Shown: piece after piece, positions 17,087-24,873 of the stretch
Position numbering within the stretch: position 1 is the first letter of the stretch
Layout: every line of letters begins with the position of its first letter
Source of the DNA: Betaproteobacteria bacterium
GTDB lineage: Bacteria; Pseudomonadota; Gammaproteobacteria; Burkholderiales; SG8-41
Direction of reading: 5' to 3'
Assembly: GCA_016192825.1 (NCBI GenBank)
Contig: JACPTK010000024.1
Coordinates: forward strand, 1 to 64,000
DNA length: 64,000 nt
Position numbers and translations under genes: made by a program
The notes under the pieces: generated by a model
Told to the model about the DNA's origin: nothing
The model's input: the letters and a program-made list of their open reading frames with translations, nothing else
Databases searched by the model: none

Positions 17087-17899
17087 ATGAATCCAGCGCT
17101 CACCGCAGAAATTCCCTACGTCGTGGACACGGGCGAGAAGCTCATCAACGAGACCTTCGGCCCGAACAACATCCGGCGCCGCCGCACCGGCGCCCAGGAT
17201 TTGAAGCCGATGGAGATCCGGGACGGCAGGCCGCTGGCGGGGAAGTTCGACCTCGACCGGCACGGCTTCATTTTCATCGAGCACAAGACGAAGGTCAGGG
17301 ATTTTTTCGACGCCGCGGAGCTGAAATCTGTCTATTACTCCGAAGTCGAGCAATTGATTCGCGAGGTGTCTGGCGCGTCGCGCGTCTTCCTGTTCGATCA
17401 CACGCTGCGTTCGGGCGACGAAGCGGAGCGGGAAGCGCGGCTCGTCCGCGAGCCGGTACTTTCCGCGCACAACGACTACACCGAGTGGTCGGGGCCGCAG
17501 CGCGTGCGCGACCTGCTGCCGGACGAGGCGGAGGAGCTGCTCAAGCGCCGCTTCGCGATCATCCAGGTGTGGCGGGCGGTCAACCAGCCGATCGAGTCCA
17601 ACCCGCTCGCGGTCGCCGACGCCGGCAGCGTCGCGTTCTCGGATTTTCTCGTTGCCGAGCGCCGCTACCCGGACCGGGTGGGGCAGACCTACCGGCTCAA
17701 GCACAATCCCGACCACCGCTGGTACTACTTCCCGCGGATGCGCCGCGACGAGGCGATCGTGTTCAAGGTTTACGACTCGGCCAAGGACGGGCGGGCGCGC
17801 TTCACCCCGCACACCTCCTTCGACGACCCGAACTCGCCAACCGGCGCACGCCCGCGCCAGAGCATCGAGGCGCGGGCGCTGGCTTTCTTCGGCGCCTGA
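17087..17899 (+). CDS. CmcJ/NvfI-family oxidoreductase
   Basis: A 270-aa protein with the features of the CmcJ/NvfI family, putative 2-oxoglutarate/Fe(II)-type oxygenases: SAHNDYTEWSGPQRVRDLLP with the likely metal-binding HND, RFAIIQVWRAVNQPI, and YFPRMRRDEAIVFKVYDS followed by RFTPHTSFDDP. Members act in secondary metabolism (cephamycin, novofumigatonin); bacterial environmental members are mostly unassigned. It is a single gene preceded by repeat A. The ribosome site is weak. Confidence 0.85.
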   Translation: MNPALTAEIPYVVDTGEKLINETFGPNNIRRRRTGAQDLKPMEIRDGRPLAGKFDLDRHGFIFIEHKTKVRDFFDAAELKSVYYSEVEQLIREVSGASRVFLFDHTLRSGDEAEREARLVREPVLSAHNDYTEWSGPQRVRDLLPDEAEELLKRRFAIIQVWRAVNQPIESNPLAVADAGSVAFSDFLVAERRYPDRVGQTYRLKHNPDHRWYYFPRMRRDEAIVFKVYDSAKDGRARFTPHTSFDDPNSPTGARPRQSIEARALAFFGA

Positions 17900-17918
17900 T
17901 GCGCATTGCGCGTTTCTT

Positions 17919-18030
17919 GGGTCGGACCAGCGCAACGCATTGATCGAGCAAAGAATCGTTCGAAAAAGGGCGTATTTTGAGGGCTTAGAGGCCCAATTTT
18001 TGTGAGGAAATTGACGCTCTAAGCCGGGTG
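17919..18030 (+). repeat. Repeat A copy 2
   Basis: Starts GGGTCGGACCAGCGCAACGC at 17919 and carries the perfect 9-bp stem GGCTTAGAG (17982-17990)/CTCTAAGCC (18017-18025). The stem ends 113 bases before the selenoprotein start at 18139. Confidence 0.85.
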
Positions 18031-18138
18031 AGTTCAGTCAAGTGATTTTCGCGGTCCGAAAAAAACGGGCTGATATAACTTACATTATTGCGGCGTGAGG
18101 GTTTTCGAAGATTTCCGATTCCTGCCAGGAGGTCTCGC

Positions 18139-18912
18139 ATGGCGCACGTGTGGGTCTACACGCATCCCGGGTGAACGGGCTGCGGATTAACGAAAGAGTT
18201 TCTTTCGTCGAATGGCATCGAGTTCGAGGACCGGAACATCATGGTTCCGGAGATCGCCCGCGAGCTGGAGCAACTGGGCTTTCCGGGGTTGCGAACATTG
18301 CCGGTAACGGTTGTGGACGGCGCGAAAGCCGTGAGTGGGTTCGATGTCCCGGCCCTCAAAGAGGCGCTCAACATCGCAGCCGAGGCTCCCCGTTGGCTCA
18401 CCGCTCCGGAGCTGTTGGAGAAATACCGGATCTTCTTCGAAGGCGCCAAGCGGGCGGTGCTCCAGATTCCAGATGAAAAACTCGATTGGGTCACGCCCGA
18501 AAATCAGCGCCGGCGCCAGACGTTGCGGCAACTCGCCTTCCACCTCTTTGACCGGCCGGACGTGTGCATGGATGCCGCAATGATCGAAACGTATACCCGA
18601 GAGATGTGCCATGAGTACGAGCACCTTGCGAACAACTACCGAACCAGCCGGGATCTGGTCAACTACGCTGATGCCATCTTCTGGAAACTGGAGAAGTTCT
18701 TGACCCACAAACCGGACTTGACGGAAACGGTCGTGGAAACCTATTTCGGACCAAAGACCGTGTGCATACTTCTCAATATGGCACTCGTGGGAACGGGGCT
18801 TCGTATCAAGCAGACGTATTACTTTCTGCGAGTGAACGGGATCGAGCCGCAAAACGCCATGCGGGACGAGGACTTTGCCGGCGTTGCCGTACCGAGGAAG
18901 ATTTTCGGCTGA
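18139..18912 (+). CDS. Probable selenoprotein: glutaredoxin domain (UTGC) fused to DinB-like domain, TGA read through
   Basis: ATG 18139 follows AGGAGG by six bases. The frame reads MAHVWVYTHPG, then TGA at 18172-18174 (codon 12), then TGCGLTKEFLSSNGIEFEDR and on to 18912, 257 codons in one frame. TGA sits exactly where glutaredoxins have the first Cys of CxxC, giving U-T-G-C. The N-terminal 75 residues are glutaredoxin-like (VYTHPG, cis-Pro RTLPVTVVDG, GFDVPALKEAL). The rest resembles DinB-fold proteins (TLRQLAFHLFDRPD, KQTYYFLRVNGIEPQNA). An 8-bp hairpin follows the TGA. Without recoding, only an N-terminally truncated protein from ATG 18241 would be made. A Cys-to-stop mutation is the alternative. 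Confidence 0.8.
18172..18208 (+). promoter_or_regulatory. Candidate bacterial SECIS element of the glutaredoxin-like gene
   Basis: After TGA 18172-18174 comes ACGAAAGA (18190-18197), loop GTT (18198-18200) and TCTTTCGT (18201-18208), a perfect 8-bp stem. The loop begins with GU, and its first G is 24 bases from the TGA. Known bacterial SECIS elements have a short stem whose loop contains GU about 16-37 bases after UGA, to bind SelB. Confidence 0.75.
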
Positions 18913-19047
18913 ATCGGGCTGAGTGGAGGGGTTGGAGCCAGTAAAAGGAGTTCTCGGCGCGACGCGCGCGATGTACAGTCATTGTCGCTGGATCGAGCAC
19001 AGAGTTACCGACGATCGCTAGAAACAGGTAACCAAGGAGGAGATGCA

Positions 19048-20049
19048 ATGGAAACCAAGCGGTATTTCCGGCTTCTGGCCAGGTCATTCGTATGCGCAAC
19101 CGCCGTGCTTGTTCTGGCGACCGCTGCATATTCGCAAAGCAGTTGGCAACCCGAGCGTAACGTGGAAATCGTCATCCCCACCGGTCCGGGTGGGGGAACC
19201 GATCGCGTCGGACGCCTCATTCAGAAGATATGGCAGGACAACGCATTGGTAAGAATCAGCACGGTGCTGAACCGTCCCGGAGGCGGGGGAACCATCGCGT
19301 GGACCTACTTGAACCAGTATCCAGGCGACGGGCACTATCTTTCGATTGCCCCGTTGTTCCTGCTGACAAATCACATTACGGGACGCAGCAAGCTGAACTT
19401 CGGCGACTTTACGCCGGTCGCGTTGCTTACGAGCGAGAACGTGGCGTTCATGGTGAAGGTCGACTCGCCCATCAAGGAGGGGCGTGAGTTTGCGGAGCGG
19501 CTGCGCAAGGACCCGTCGTCGCTAAGCCTGGCAATCGGCGGGACCACCGGCGGATCGAACCATATTGCGCTGGGGTTGCTCATGAACGCCGCCGGTGGGG
19601 ACGTAAAGAAGCTCAAGATCGTGGTTTTCAACTCGACGGGCGAGTCCATCGCGGCGCTCATGGGGGGGCATGTCGATGTTCTTACCGCAGCGGCGAACAT
19701 GGCCGCGCGCCAGACGCGCCAGGGCAAAGTCCGCGTAATTGCAGTCGCAGCTCCGAACCGCCTCGGCGGTGACTTGGCCAGCGCACCGACCTGGAAGGAG
19801 CAGGGTTTCGATGTGGTGGCGGATCAGTGGCGCAGCGTGATCGGACCGAGTGGAATGACGTCGCAGCAACTCGCCTTCTGGGACGAAGTATTTTCGAAAC
19901 TGGTTTCGACCGAGGCCTGGAAGCAGTACTTGGCCAGGAGCCTTGTCGCGGATAACTATATGAACAGCACCCGGGCACTCGAATTCATGAGAAAGGAATA
20001 CGAGACGCTTACCATTGTGCTCGGCGATCTAGGCTTGGCCAAGCAGTGA
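19048..20049 (+). CDS. Bug/TctC-family substrate-binding protein
   Basis: A 333-aa exported protein. ATG 19048 follows AAGGAGG; upstream in-frame ATG 18982 has no such site. Signal peptide cleavage is near ATAAYSQ. Bug landmarks are divergent but present: VEIVIPTGPGGGTDRVG, LNRPGGGGTIAW, GDGHYLS, LNFGDFTPVAL and the final WDEVFSKLV helix. It lacks the usual HVPYKG, having KIVVFNSTGES instead, so its ligand pocket may differ from the other eight receptors here. It stands between the two selenoprotein genes on the same strand. Confidence 0.88.
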   Translation: METKRYFRLLARSFVCATAVLVLATAAYSQSSWQPERNVEIVIPTGPGGGTDRVGRLIQKIWQDNALVRISTVLNRPGGGGTIAWTYLNQYPGDGHYLSIAPLFLLTNHITGRSKLNFGDFTPVALLTSENVAFMVKVDSPIKEGREFAERLRKDPSSLSLAIGGTTGGSNHIALGLLMNAAGGDVKKLKIVVFNSTGESIAALMGGHVDVLTAAANMAARQTRQGKVRVIAVAAPNRLGGDLASAPTWKEQGFDVVADQWRSVIGPSGMTSQQLAFWDEVFSKLVSTEAWKQYLARSLVADNYMNSTRALEFMRKEYETLTIVLGDLGLAKQ

Positions 20050-20145
20050 TCCTGCAAGAGCGGCAGGCTCGACTTTCCAGGACTCAACGAATCGAATCAC
20101 GACTCACGCTGTTCCGGCGCTGGCTCGAACAAACTTGGTGCATTG

Positions 20146-21171
20146 ATGGGGCAAGACGCCGTCGAGTTCTTCTTCGAGAAGGAGTGGTCCGACGGCCTGC
20201 CGGTCGTGCCGCCCACCGAGGAGCGGCTGGCGGCGATGCTGGCAGCTACCGCGCGCGATCCCGAAGAGCTGATCGGGACCGTGCCTCCGCTGATGGCGCC
20301 CGCGACGGTGCGCGCGATCGCGCTGCACGCGGTGATGGCGGGCTGCAGGCCGGAATACCTCCCGGTTGTCATAGGCGCGATGGAGTGCCTGCTCGAGGAG
20401 CGTTTCAACCTCGTGCTGCTCCAGGCGACGACGAGCGCGGGCGCGCCGTTCGTCCTCGTGAACGGCCCGTACGCGCGCGAGATCGGATTGAGCGGCGGCA
20501 TGGGCTGCTTCGGACCGGGGTTCCGCGCGAACGCGACGATCGGACGGGCCCTGCGCCTCATGATGATGAATCTCGGCGGCGGCCTGCCGGGCGTCACCGC
20601 GCTGAGCGGCTTCGGCGGGCCCTGGCGCTATACTTATTGTGTCGCGGAAAACGAGGAAGAGAGCCCGTGGCCGTCCTACGCGCAGGCGCGCGGCTTTGGC
20701 GCGGCGGAAAACGTCGTAACGGCCATCCCGCTTGAAGGACCGGTTCTCGTGTGGGACGACGCGAGCGAGGAGCCGGAGCGGCTCGTGGTGGCGATCGCCG
20801 ACATGATGTCCGCGATCGGCGGAGGGAACATCTACCGCCAGGCCGACATGGCCGTGGTGCTCGGCCCCCAGCACGCGGAGGTTTTCGCGAATGCCGGCAT
20901 GTCGCGGGACGCGGTGGCGCGCATGCTGATCGAGCGCGCGGGCCGGCGGGTGGGCGAGATCCGGCGCGGCGGGATCTGGCGCGGCGAATCCGGGGCGGCG
21001 CGCTGGCCGTTCAAGGTCGCGCTCCACGACGAGAACGCGTTCGTGCCCGCGATCGGCGATCCGGCCGATCTGCACCTCATCGTTGCCGGCGGCACCGGCG
21101 CGCCGGCGAGCTTGGTGATGCACGGCATCACGGTCGCGAGCCGGGCCGTAAGCCGGGTTTACACGGTGTGA
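20146..21171 (+). CDS. Uncharacterised protein paired with the UGSC selenoprotein
   Basis: A 341-aa cytoplasmic-looking protein from ATG 20146 (TTG 20143 directly precedes it). Visible motifs: FFEKEWSDGLPVVPPTEERL at the start, YLPVVIGAMECL, FVLVNGPYAREIG, GMGCFGPGFRANATIGRALR and a C-terminal IVAGGTGAPASLVMHGI. I do not recognise an enzyme class. The UGSC gene starts 18 bases after its stop, so the two are likely one operon and may act together, for example as subunits. No membrane segment or signal peptide is seen. Confidence 0.8.
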   Translation: MGQDAVEFFFEKEWSDGLPVVPPTEERLAAMLAATARDPEELIGTVPPLMAPATVRAIALHAVMAGCRPEYLPVVIGAMECLLEERFNLVLLQATTSAGAPFVLVNGPYAREIGLSGGMGCFGPGFRANATIGRALRLMMMNLGGGLPGVTALSGFGGPWRYTYCVAENEEESPWPSYAQARGFGAAENVVTAIPLEGPVLVWDDASEEPERLVVAIADMMSAIGGGNIYRQADMAVVLGPQHAEVFANAGMSRDAVARMLIERAGRRVGEIRRGGIWRGESGAARWPFKVALHDENAFVPAIGDPADLHLIVAGGTGAPASLVMHGITVASRAVSRVYTV

Positions 21172-21189
21172 AAGAGGAGCCAACCGACC

Positions 21190-21735
21190 ATGAGCGAAAC
21201 ATCCGGCATCATCGATCCCAGCGCAGGGCCCGGCACGCAGGCGATCGCGGCGGCGCCCCGCGCGGCGAGCCTCTCCGGCAAGGTGCTGGGTCTGCTCGAC
21301 AATACCAAGGAGCAGGGCGACATTCTGCTCGAGACGATCGGCGCGGCGCTCCGCGAGCGTTACGGAGTTGCCCGCGTCGTCAGCCGGCGCAAGGAGCACT
21401 ACTCCAAGGTCGCGCCCGACAGCCTCATCAACGAGATGGCGGGGGAGGTGGATATCGCCGTCGCCGCGCTCGGCGGGTGAGGGTCATGCACGTTGTGCAG
21501 TGTGCACGACACGGTGGAATTCGAGAAGCGCGGCATACCGGCCACGGTGGTGATCACGCAGGCCTTCCGCGCAGCGGCGGCGTTCCAGTTCCGCGGCCGG
21601 GGCATGCCGGGCCACGGTTACGTCGAAGTGCCGCACCCGATCAGCAACCTTGGGCGCGAGCAGGTGCGCGCGCTTGCGCTGCGCTGCGCCGATGAGGTCG
21701 CGCGGCAGCTGACGGAAGCAGATCAAACCAAATAG
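21190..21735 (+). CDS. UGSC-family selenoprotein, TGA read through
   Basis: ATG 21190 with AGAGGAG upstream. The frame runs 96 codons to ...EVDIAVAALGG, then TGA (21478-21480, codon 97), then GSCTLCSVHDTVEFEKRGIP and on to TAG 21733-21735, 181 aa. The motif U-G-S-C is the signature of a known selenoprotein family; Cys103 nearby gives a second thiol. Reading TGA as stop leaves a 96-aa piece and an unattached C-terminal ORF in the same frame. A SECIS-like hairpin lies directly downstream. Function of the family is not established; a redox role is likely. Confidence 0.88.
21478..21510 (+). promoter_or_regulatory. Candidate bacterial SECIS element of the UGSC gene
   Basis: After TGA 21478-21480, GTTGTGCA (21492-21499) pairs with TGCACGAC (21503-21510) around the loop GTG (21500-21502): eight pairs including one G-U. 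The loop starts with GU, 20 bases after the TGA. A shorter alternative stem TGCAC/GTGCA around GTT (21487-21499) also exists, but its loop is only 12 bases away. Confidence 0.7.
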
Positions 21736-21844
21736 TAGGCGATCAGAGAGGCCGGGCTCGATTTTTCCGGGAGATAGCGACTCGAATTCACGACACACGC
21801 TGTTTTCATTGGAGCGCAGGGCGAGGAAAAGGGGACGCGCCCGA

Positions 21845-22033
21845 ATGCATCCTAATCCGAGCGCGAGTTCACTGCAACGACGAGTCCACCAGCATGCCCG
21901 CCACAACGATGCGTATGCGTGGTTCAACATGCTGACCGGTCCTGAGATGTTGGATCAAGTCGAATCGCTGTTGCCGCGGCATCGGGAGCGGTTGTTTCCA
22001 CCGACCGAGACGCTGTCGATGTTTCTGGCCTGA
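21845..22033 (+). pseudogene. N-terminal fragment of an IS4-family transposase
   Basis: The 62-codon frame contains YAWFNMLTGPEMLDQVESLL and RHRERLFPPTETLSMFLA and then stops at 22031. The LLP.HRERLFPPTETLSMFLAQ pattern is the beginning of a widespread IS4-family transposase. The DDE catalytic part and the inverted repeats are absent. A repeat D string lies just upstream, and repeat A copy 3 starts ten bases downstream. Confidence 0.75.
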
Positions 22034-22042
22034 CGTCGTCTG

Positions 22043-22150
22043 GGGTCGGACCAGCACAACGCATTGATCGAGCAAAGAATCGTGCCAAAAAAGGCGCGTT
22101 TTTAGGGCTTAGAGGCTCATTCTTGATAGGAAAAGCGGCACTCTAAGCTG
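22043..22150 (+). repeat. Repeat A copy 3
   Basis: Starts GGGTCGGACCAGCACAACGC. Stem GGCTTAGAG (22106-22114)/CTCTAAGCT (22141-22149), eight Watson-Crick pairs plus one possible G-U. It ends 33 bases before the MAPEG start codon, same strand. Confidence 0.85.
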
Positions 22151-22182
22151 GACCGGCGCACACTCGTAACCAGGAGGAGCCC

Positions 22183-22572
22183 ATGACCGTCGAACTCAAG
22201 TATCTCGCGCTCGTTACAACGCTGACCGCGTTAATGTGGATTCCCTACATCCTGAACATGATCATGGTTCGGGGCGTGGCGGATGCCGTGGGCTATCCCG
22301 AGAACCCGAAGCCCATGGCGCCGTGGGCGACGCGCATGAAGGCAGCGCACTACAACGCTGTCGAGAACCTGGTGGTGTTTGCCGCGCTGGTTGTGGTCGC
22401 GCATGTCGTCGGCGTCAAGGGCGAGGCGACCGCGCTCGCCTGCGTGATCTATTTCTGGGCGCGGGTTGTTCACTTGCTGGCCTATACCTTCCGCATCCCG
22501 TGGGTGCGCACGTTGGCGTTCGTAGTCGGGTTCGGCTGCCAGATGACGCTGGCGTACGAGATACTCGCGTAA
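22183..22572 (+). CDS. MAPEG-family membrane protein
   Basis: A 129-aa protein with four membrane helices and the MAPEG pattern: NPKPMAPWATRMKAAHYNAVENLVVFAALVV, then YFWARVVHLLAYTFRIPWVR. Eukaryotic relatives are microsomal glutathione transferases; bacterial members are mostly uncharacterised. AGGAGGAG precedes ATG 22183. A single gene between repeat A copy 3 and the repeat C inverted repeat. Its place near two thiol/selenol proteins is suggestive but proves nothing. Confidence 0.9.
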   Translation: MTVELKYLALVTTLTALMWIPYILNMIMVRGVADAVGYPENPKPMAPWATRMKAAHYNAVENLVVFAALVVVAHVVGVKGEATALACVIYFWARVVHLLAYTFRIPWVRTLAFVVGFGCQMTLAYEILA

Positions 22573-22576
22573 AAAA

Positions 22577-22634
22577 GGGTCGGAGTTATTTTTGGGATAC
22601 GGAACTGGGGGACTGTGAAAATTACTCCGACCCC
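22577..22634. repeat. Repeat C inverted repeat, possible terminator
   Basis: GGGTCGGAGTTATTTT (22577-22592) pairs with AAAATTACTCCGACCC (22618-22633) with one mismatch. It lies 5 bases after the MAPEG gene and could end transcription there. The right arm recurs at 10162-10181. Confidence 0.7.
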
Positions 22635-22682
22635 GCTTCTTAATGCTGTCGGCGAACCGGCAGGGCGCGGAGAGAAAGTCCG

Positions 22683-23894
22683 TTGACCTCACTGGCCGGA
22701 CTGTGCGCCATGGGCTTCCTGGCGCGGGCCTCCTATGCGTTGGCGCGCACGCCGGTTCTGGCGCTGTTCGCGGTAGCCCTGGGCGCCGGGCCGGAGGCGG
22801 TGGGACTGGCGGTCGGCATTTCCACCGTCACGGGCATCCTGTTCAAGATGCCTGCGGGCGTGCTCTCGGACGTCGTGGGCCGCTCGCGCATGCTGCTGCT
22901 GGGCCTGTGCGTATTCGCGGTCGTCCCTTTTGCCTACCTGTGGATCGAGAGCTATCCGGCGCTGCTCGTCGTGCGGTTTCTGCACGGGTTTGCCACCGCC
23001 ATCTTCGGTCCCGTTTCGATGGCCGTGGTCGTGGCTGCCGCCGGCGACCGGCGCGCCGAGGGCCTGGCCTGGTTCTCGACCGTCACCATCATCGGGAACC
23101 TGATCGGCGCCCCGCTCGGGGGCTGGCTGCTGACTGCGCAGGCGGGCGGCGGCACAGCCACGCTCGCCCACTTTCACCTCGTCTACGCGGTGGTTGCCGC
23201 CCTCGGCAGCGGCGCGCTGGTTCTGGCGCTTTGGCTGCTACGGGGCCAACTGAGCGATGTGCCGGACCGTGCGCAAGGCACCCTGGTCTTGGCCTGGCAG
23301 CGCTTTCGGGCCGGCGTGCGCGAAATCCTGCTGGACCGGCGCGTGCTCCTCACCAGCAACATGGAAGGCGTGCAGAATCTTTCGGTCGGCGCGTTGGAGG
23401 CTTTTCTCCCCGTCTACGCGGTGGTGGTGTGCGGCTTCTCGCCGTTCCAGGCGGGGTTGCTCTGGGCCGCTCAAGCCGTGACCGCCTTGGCCGCCAAGCC
23501 ACTGATGGGCCGCTGGTCCGACCGGCGCGGCCGGCATGGCCTCCTGTTCTGGGGCATGTTCCTGTGTGCCATCCCGTTCGCGCTCCTTCCCTGGACGCAG
23601 GAGTTCTTCCTGCTGTTCGTGCTCAGCATGGTGTTTGGCTTGGGCGAAGCGGTCGTCACGTCGTCAGCGGCGGCATTGGTGGCCGACCTGTGCGGGGAGC
23701 GCCAAATGGGCGCGGCGATGGGCGCCTTCGGCACGCTGTTCGATGTCGGTCACGCGGCGGGACCGATACTGGCCGGCGTGCTGGTGGCGTTGACGAGCGA
23801 TCAGGACTTCCGCCCCGCTTTCGCCATCATCGCGGCGCTACTGGTGGTGGCGGCGCTGGCGTTCCGGTGGGGCGTCGCCCCAGTAGGTAAATAG
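22683..23894 (+). CDS. Major facilitator superfamily transporter
   Basis: A 403-aa protein with about 12 membrane helices. Typical MFS signatures occur after helix 2 (GVLSDVVGRSRMLLLG) and in the second half (PLMGRWSDRRGRHGLLFWG). A loop TAQAGGGTATLAHF separates helices in the first half. TTG 22683 gives the full first helix; ATG 22710 is an alternative. Substrate unknown, an efflux-type drug or metabolite carrier by general resemblance. The upstream repeat C arm ends about 50 bases before it. Confidence 0.88.
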   Translation: MTSLAGLCAMGFLARASYALARTPVLALFAVALGAGPEAVGLAVGISTVTGILFKMPAGVLSDVVGRSRMLLLGLCVFAVVPFAYLWIESYPALLVVRFLHGFATAIFGPVSMAVVVAAAGDRRAEGLAWFSTVTIIGNLIGAPLGGWLLTAQAGGGTATLAHFHLVYAVVAALGSGALVLALWLLRGQLSDVPDRAQGTLVLAWQRFRAGVREILLDRRVLLTSNMEGVQNLSVGALEAFLPVYAVVVCGFSPFQAGLLWAAQAVTALAAKPLMGRWSDRRGRHGLLFWGMFLCAIPFALLPWTQEFFLLFVLSMVFGLGEAVVTSSAAALVADLCGERQMGAAMGAFGTLFDVGHAAGPILAGVLVALTSDQDFRPAFAIIAALLVVAALAFRWGVAPVGK

Positions 23895-23950
23895 CGCCGC
23901 GTTCACTTTTGCCGAAATCCGGAGCCGACCCCGTTTATGATGGATTGCCT

Positions 23951-24275
23951 ATGATCCTCCCGCGAAGCCAGCGCGGTGTCGTGCAGCTCGCGGCCCAGCT
24001 CCTGGGCACGCTGATCATCGTTTTACTTGCGCTGAACTTCGGCTGGTGGATCGTCAAGGAGGAGAACTTCGCGCAGGTTGCCATGGTGATCTGGGCGATC
24101 GGCGCCGTGGTTGCGTACTTCATCACTTGCGTTTTGCTTCTACGCCGGGCGCGCGCTGTCGCGCTGGCTGCGGCTGCGCGTGCTGTCCCGTTTCCCGCCG
24201 GGCACGGAGGAAAGATGGGCGGTGCGGGGGGCAGCCTTCTTCCCGAGTCTCGGGCGAGACTACGTCGCTGAATAG
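23951..24275 (+). pseudogene. Small two-helix membrane protein with probable frameshift
   Basis: ATG 23951 reads MILPRSQRGVVQLAAQLL, then two membrane helices ending VAYFITCVLLLRRARAV, and then runs into Arg/Ala-rich sequence to 24271. In the +1 frame the downstream sequence is more natural: CFYAGRALSRWLRLRVL and AAFFPSLGRDYVAE, with a stop at 24273. Removing one T from the run at 24132-24135 joins them. This is either a real lesion or a sequence error. Function unknown. Confidence 0.5.
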
Positions 24276-24340
24276 ACGCGTTTTGAGGCCTTAGGGGCCA
24301 TTTTTGATGGGGAAAATGGCGCTCTAAGCCAAATTGGCTT
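24276..24340 (+). repeat. Repeat A copy 4 (right part only)
   Basis: Has GACGCGTTTTGAGGCCTTAG and GGCGCTCTAAGCC but lacks the left GGGTCGGACC part. The right arm is followed by the palindrome AAGCCAAATTGGCTT (24326-24340). CTCTAAGCC ends 55 bases before the CBS gene start. Confidence 0.7.
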
Positions 24341-24385
24341 AACGTGGAGGATCCTTTTGCAGTTTTCTGCGAATGGAGGTGCGTC

Positions 24386-24823
24386 ATGACGCAGCGTTCG
24401 ATACGGTCGATTGTCGAGCAGCGGGAAGCCATCACCGTCGGGGAAAGCATGACGGTCAGCGAGGCTGCGAAGCTCATGCGGGAAAGCAGGGCCGGGGCCA
24501 TCCTGATCGTCAACGACGGCGGGCTGGCCGGGATCTTCACCGAGCGTGACGCGCTCTATCGCGTGGTTGCCGAGGGGCGCGACCCGAATACGACGCGACT
24601 CGCGGAAGTCATGACCCGGAATCCCCGGACGATCCATCCTGGCAAGCCATTCTCCGAGGCGCTGCAGGTGATGCACGATGGCGGGTTCCGCAACGTGCCG
24701 GTGGTCGAGCGGGGGCAACCGCTCGGTATCCTTTCCGTCAGCGACGCCCTGGGACCGGAGCTCAAGGATTTCGTCTACGAGTTGTTGCGCCAGGAACAGG
24801 CCGACGACGTGATGCCGGGTTAG
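24386..24823 (+). CDS. CBS-domain-pair protein
   Basis: A 145-aa protein made of two CBS motifs: ITVGESMTVSEAAKLMRES with GGLAGIFTERDAL, then RTIHPGKPFSEALQVMHDGG with GQPLGILSVSDAL. CBS pairs bind adenine nucleotides and regulate partner proteins. GGAGG about seven bases upstream supports ATG 24386 over the in-frame 24344. It is a stand-alone gene with its own terminator-like hairpin. Partner unknown. Confidence 0.92.
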   Translation: MTQRSIRSIVEQREAITVGESMTVSEAAKLMRESRAGAILIVNDGGLAGIFTERDALYRVVAEGRDPNTTRLAEVMTRNPRTIHPGKPFSEALQVMHDGGFRNVPVVERGQPLGILSVSDALGPELKDFVYELLRQEQADDVMPG

Positions 24824-24829
24824 TAAAGC

Positions 24830-24855
24830 GGGGACAGCTCAGTCTGTCCCCGGTT
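24830..24855 (+). terminator. Hairpin terminator after the CBS gene
   Basis: GGGGACAG (24830-24837) pairs with CTGTCCCC (24844-24851), followed by GGTTTT. Perfect 8-bp stem with a six-base loop. Confidence 0.7.
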
Positions 24856-24873
24856 TTGATAAGTAGAGAGCGA

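Noticed and set aside
18241-18912. Gene starting at ATG 18241 as a normal DinB-like protein
   Set aside because: The upstream in-frame sequence continues a glutaredoxin domain back to an ATG with AGGAGG, interrupted only by TGA with a SECIS-like hairpin.
21190-21480. A separate 96-aa gene ending at TGA 21478, followed by another gene
   Set aside because: Both parts share one frame and join through the UGSC signature, so they are one selenoprotein gene.
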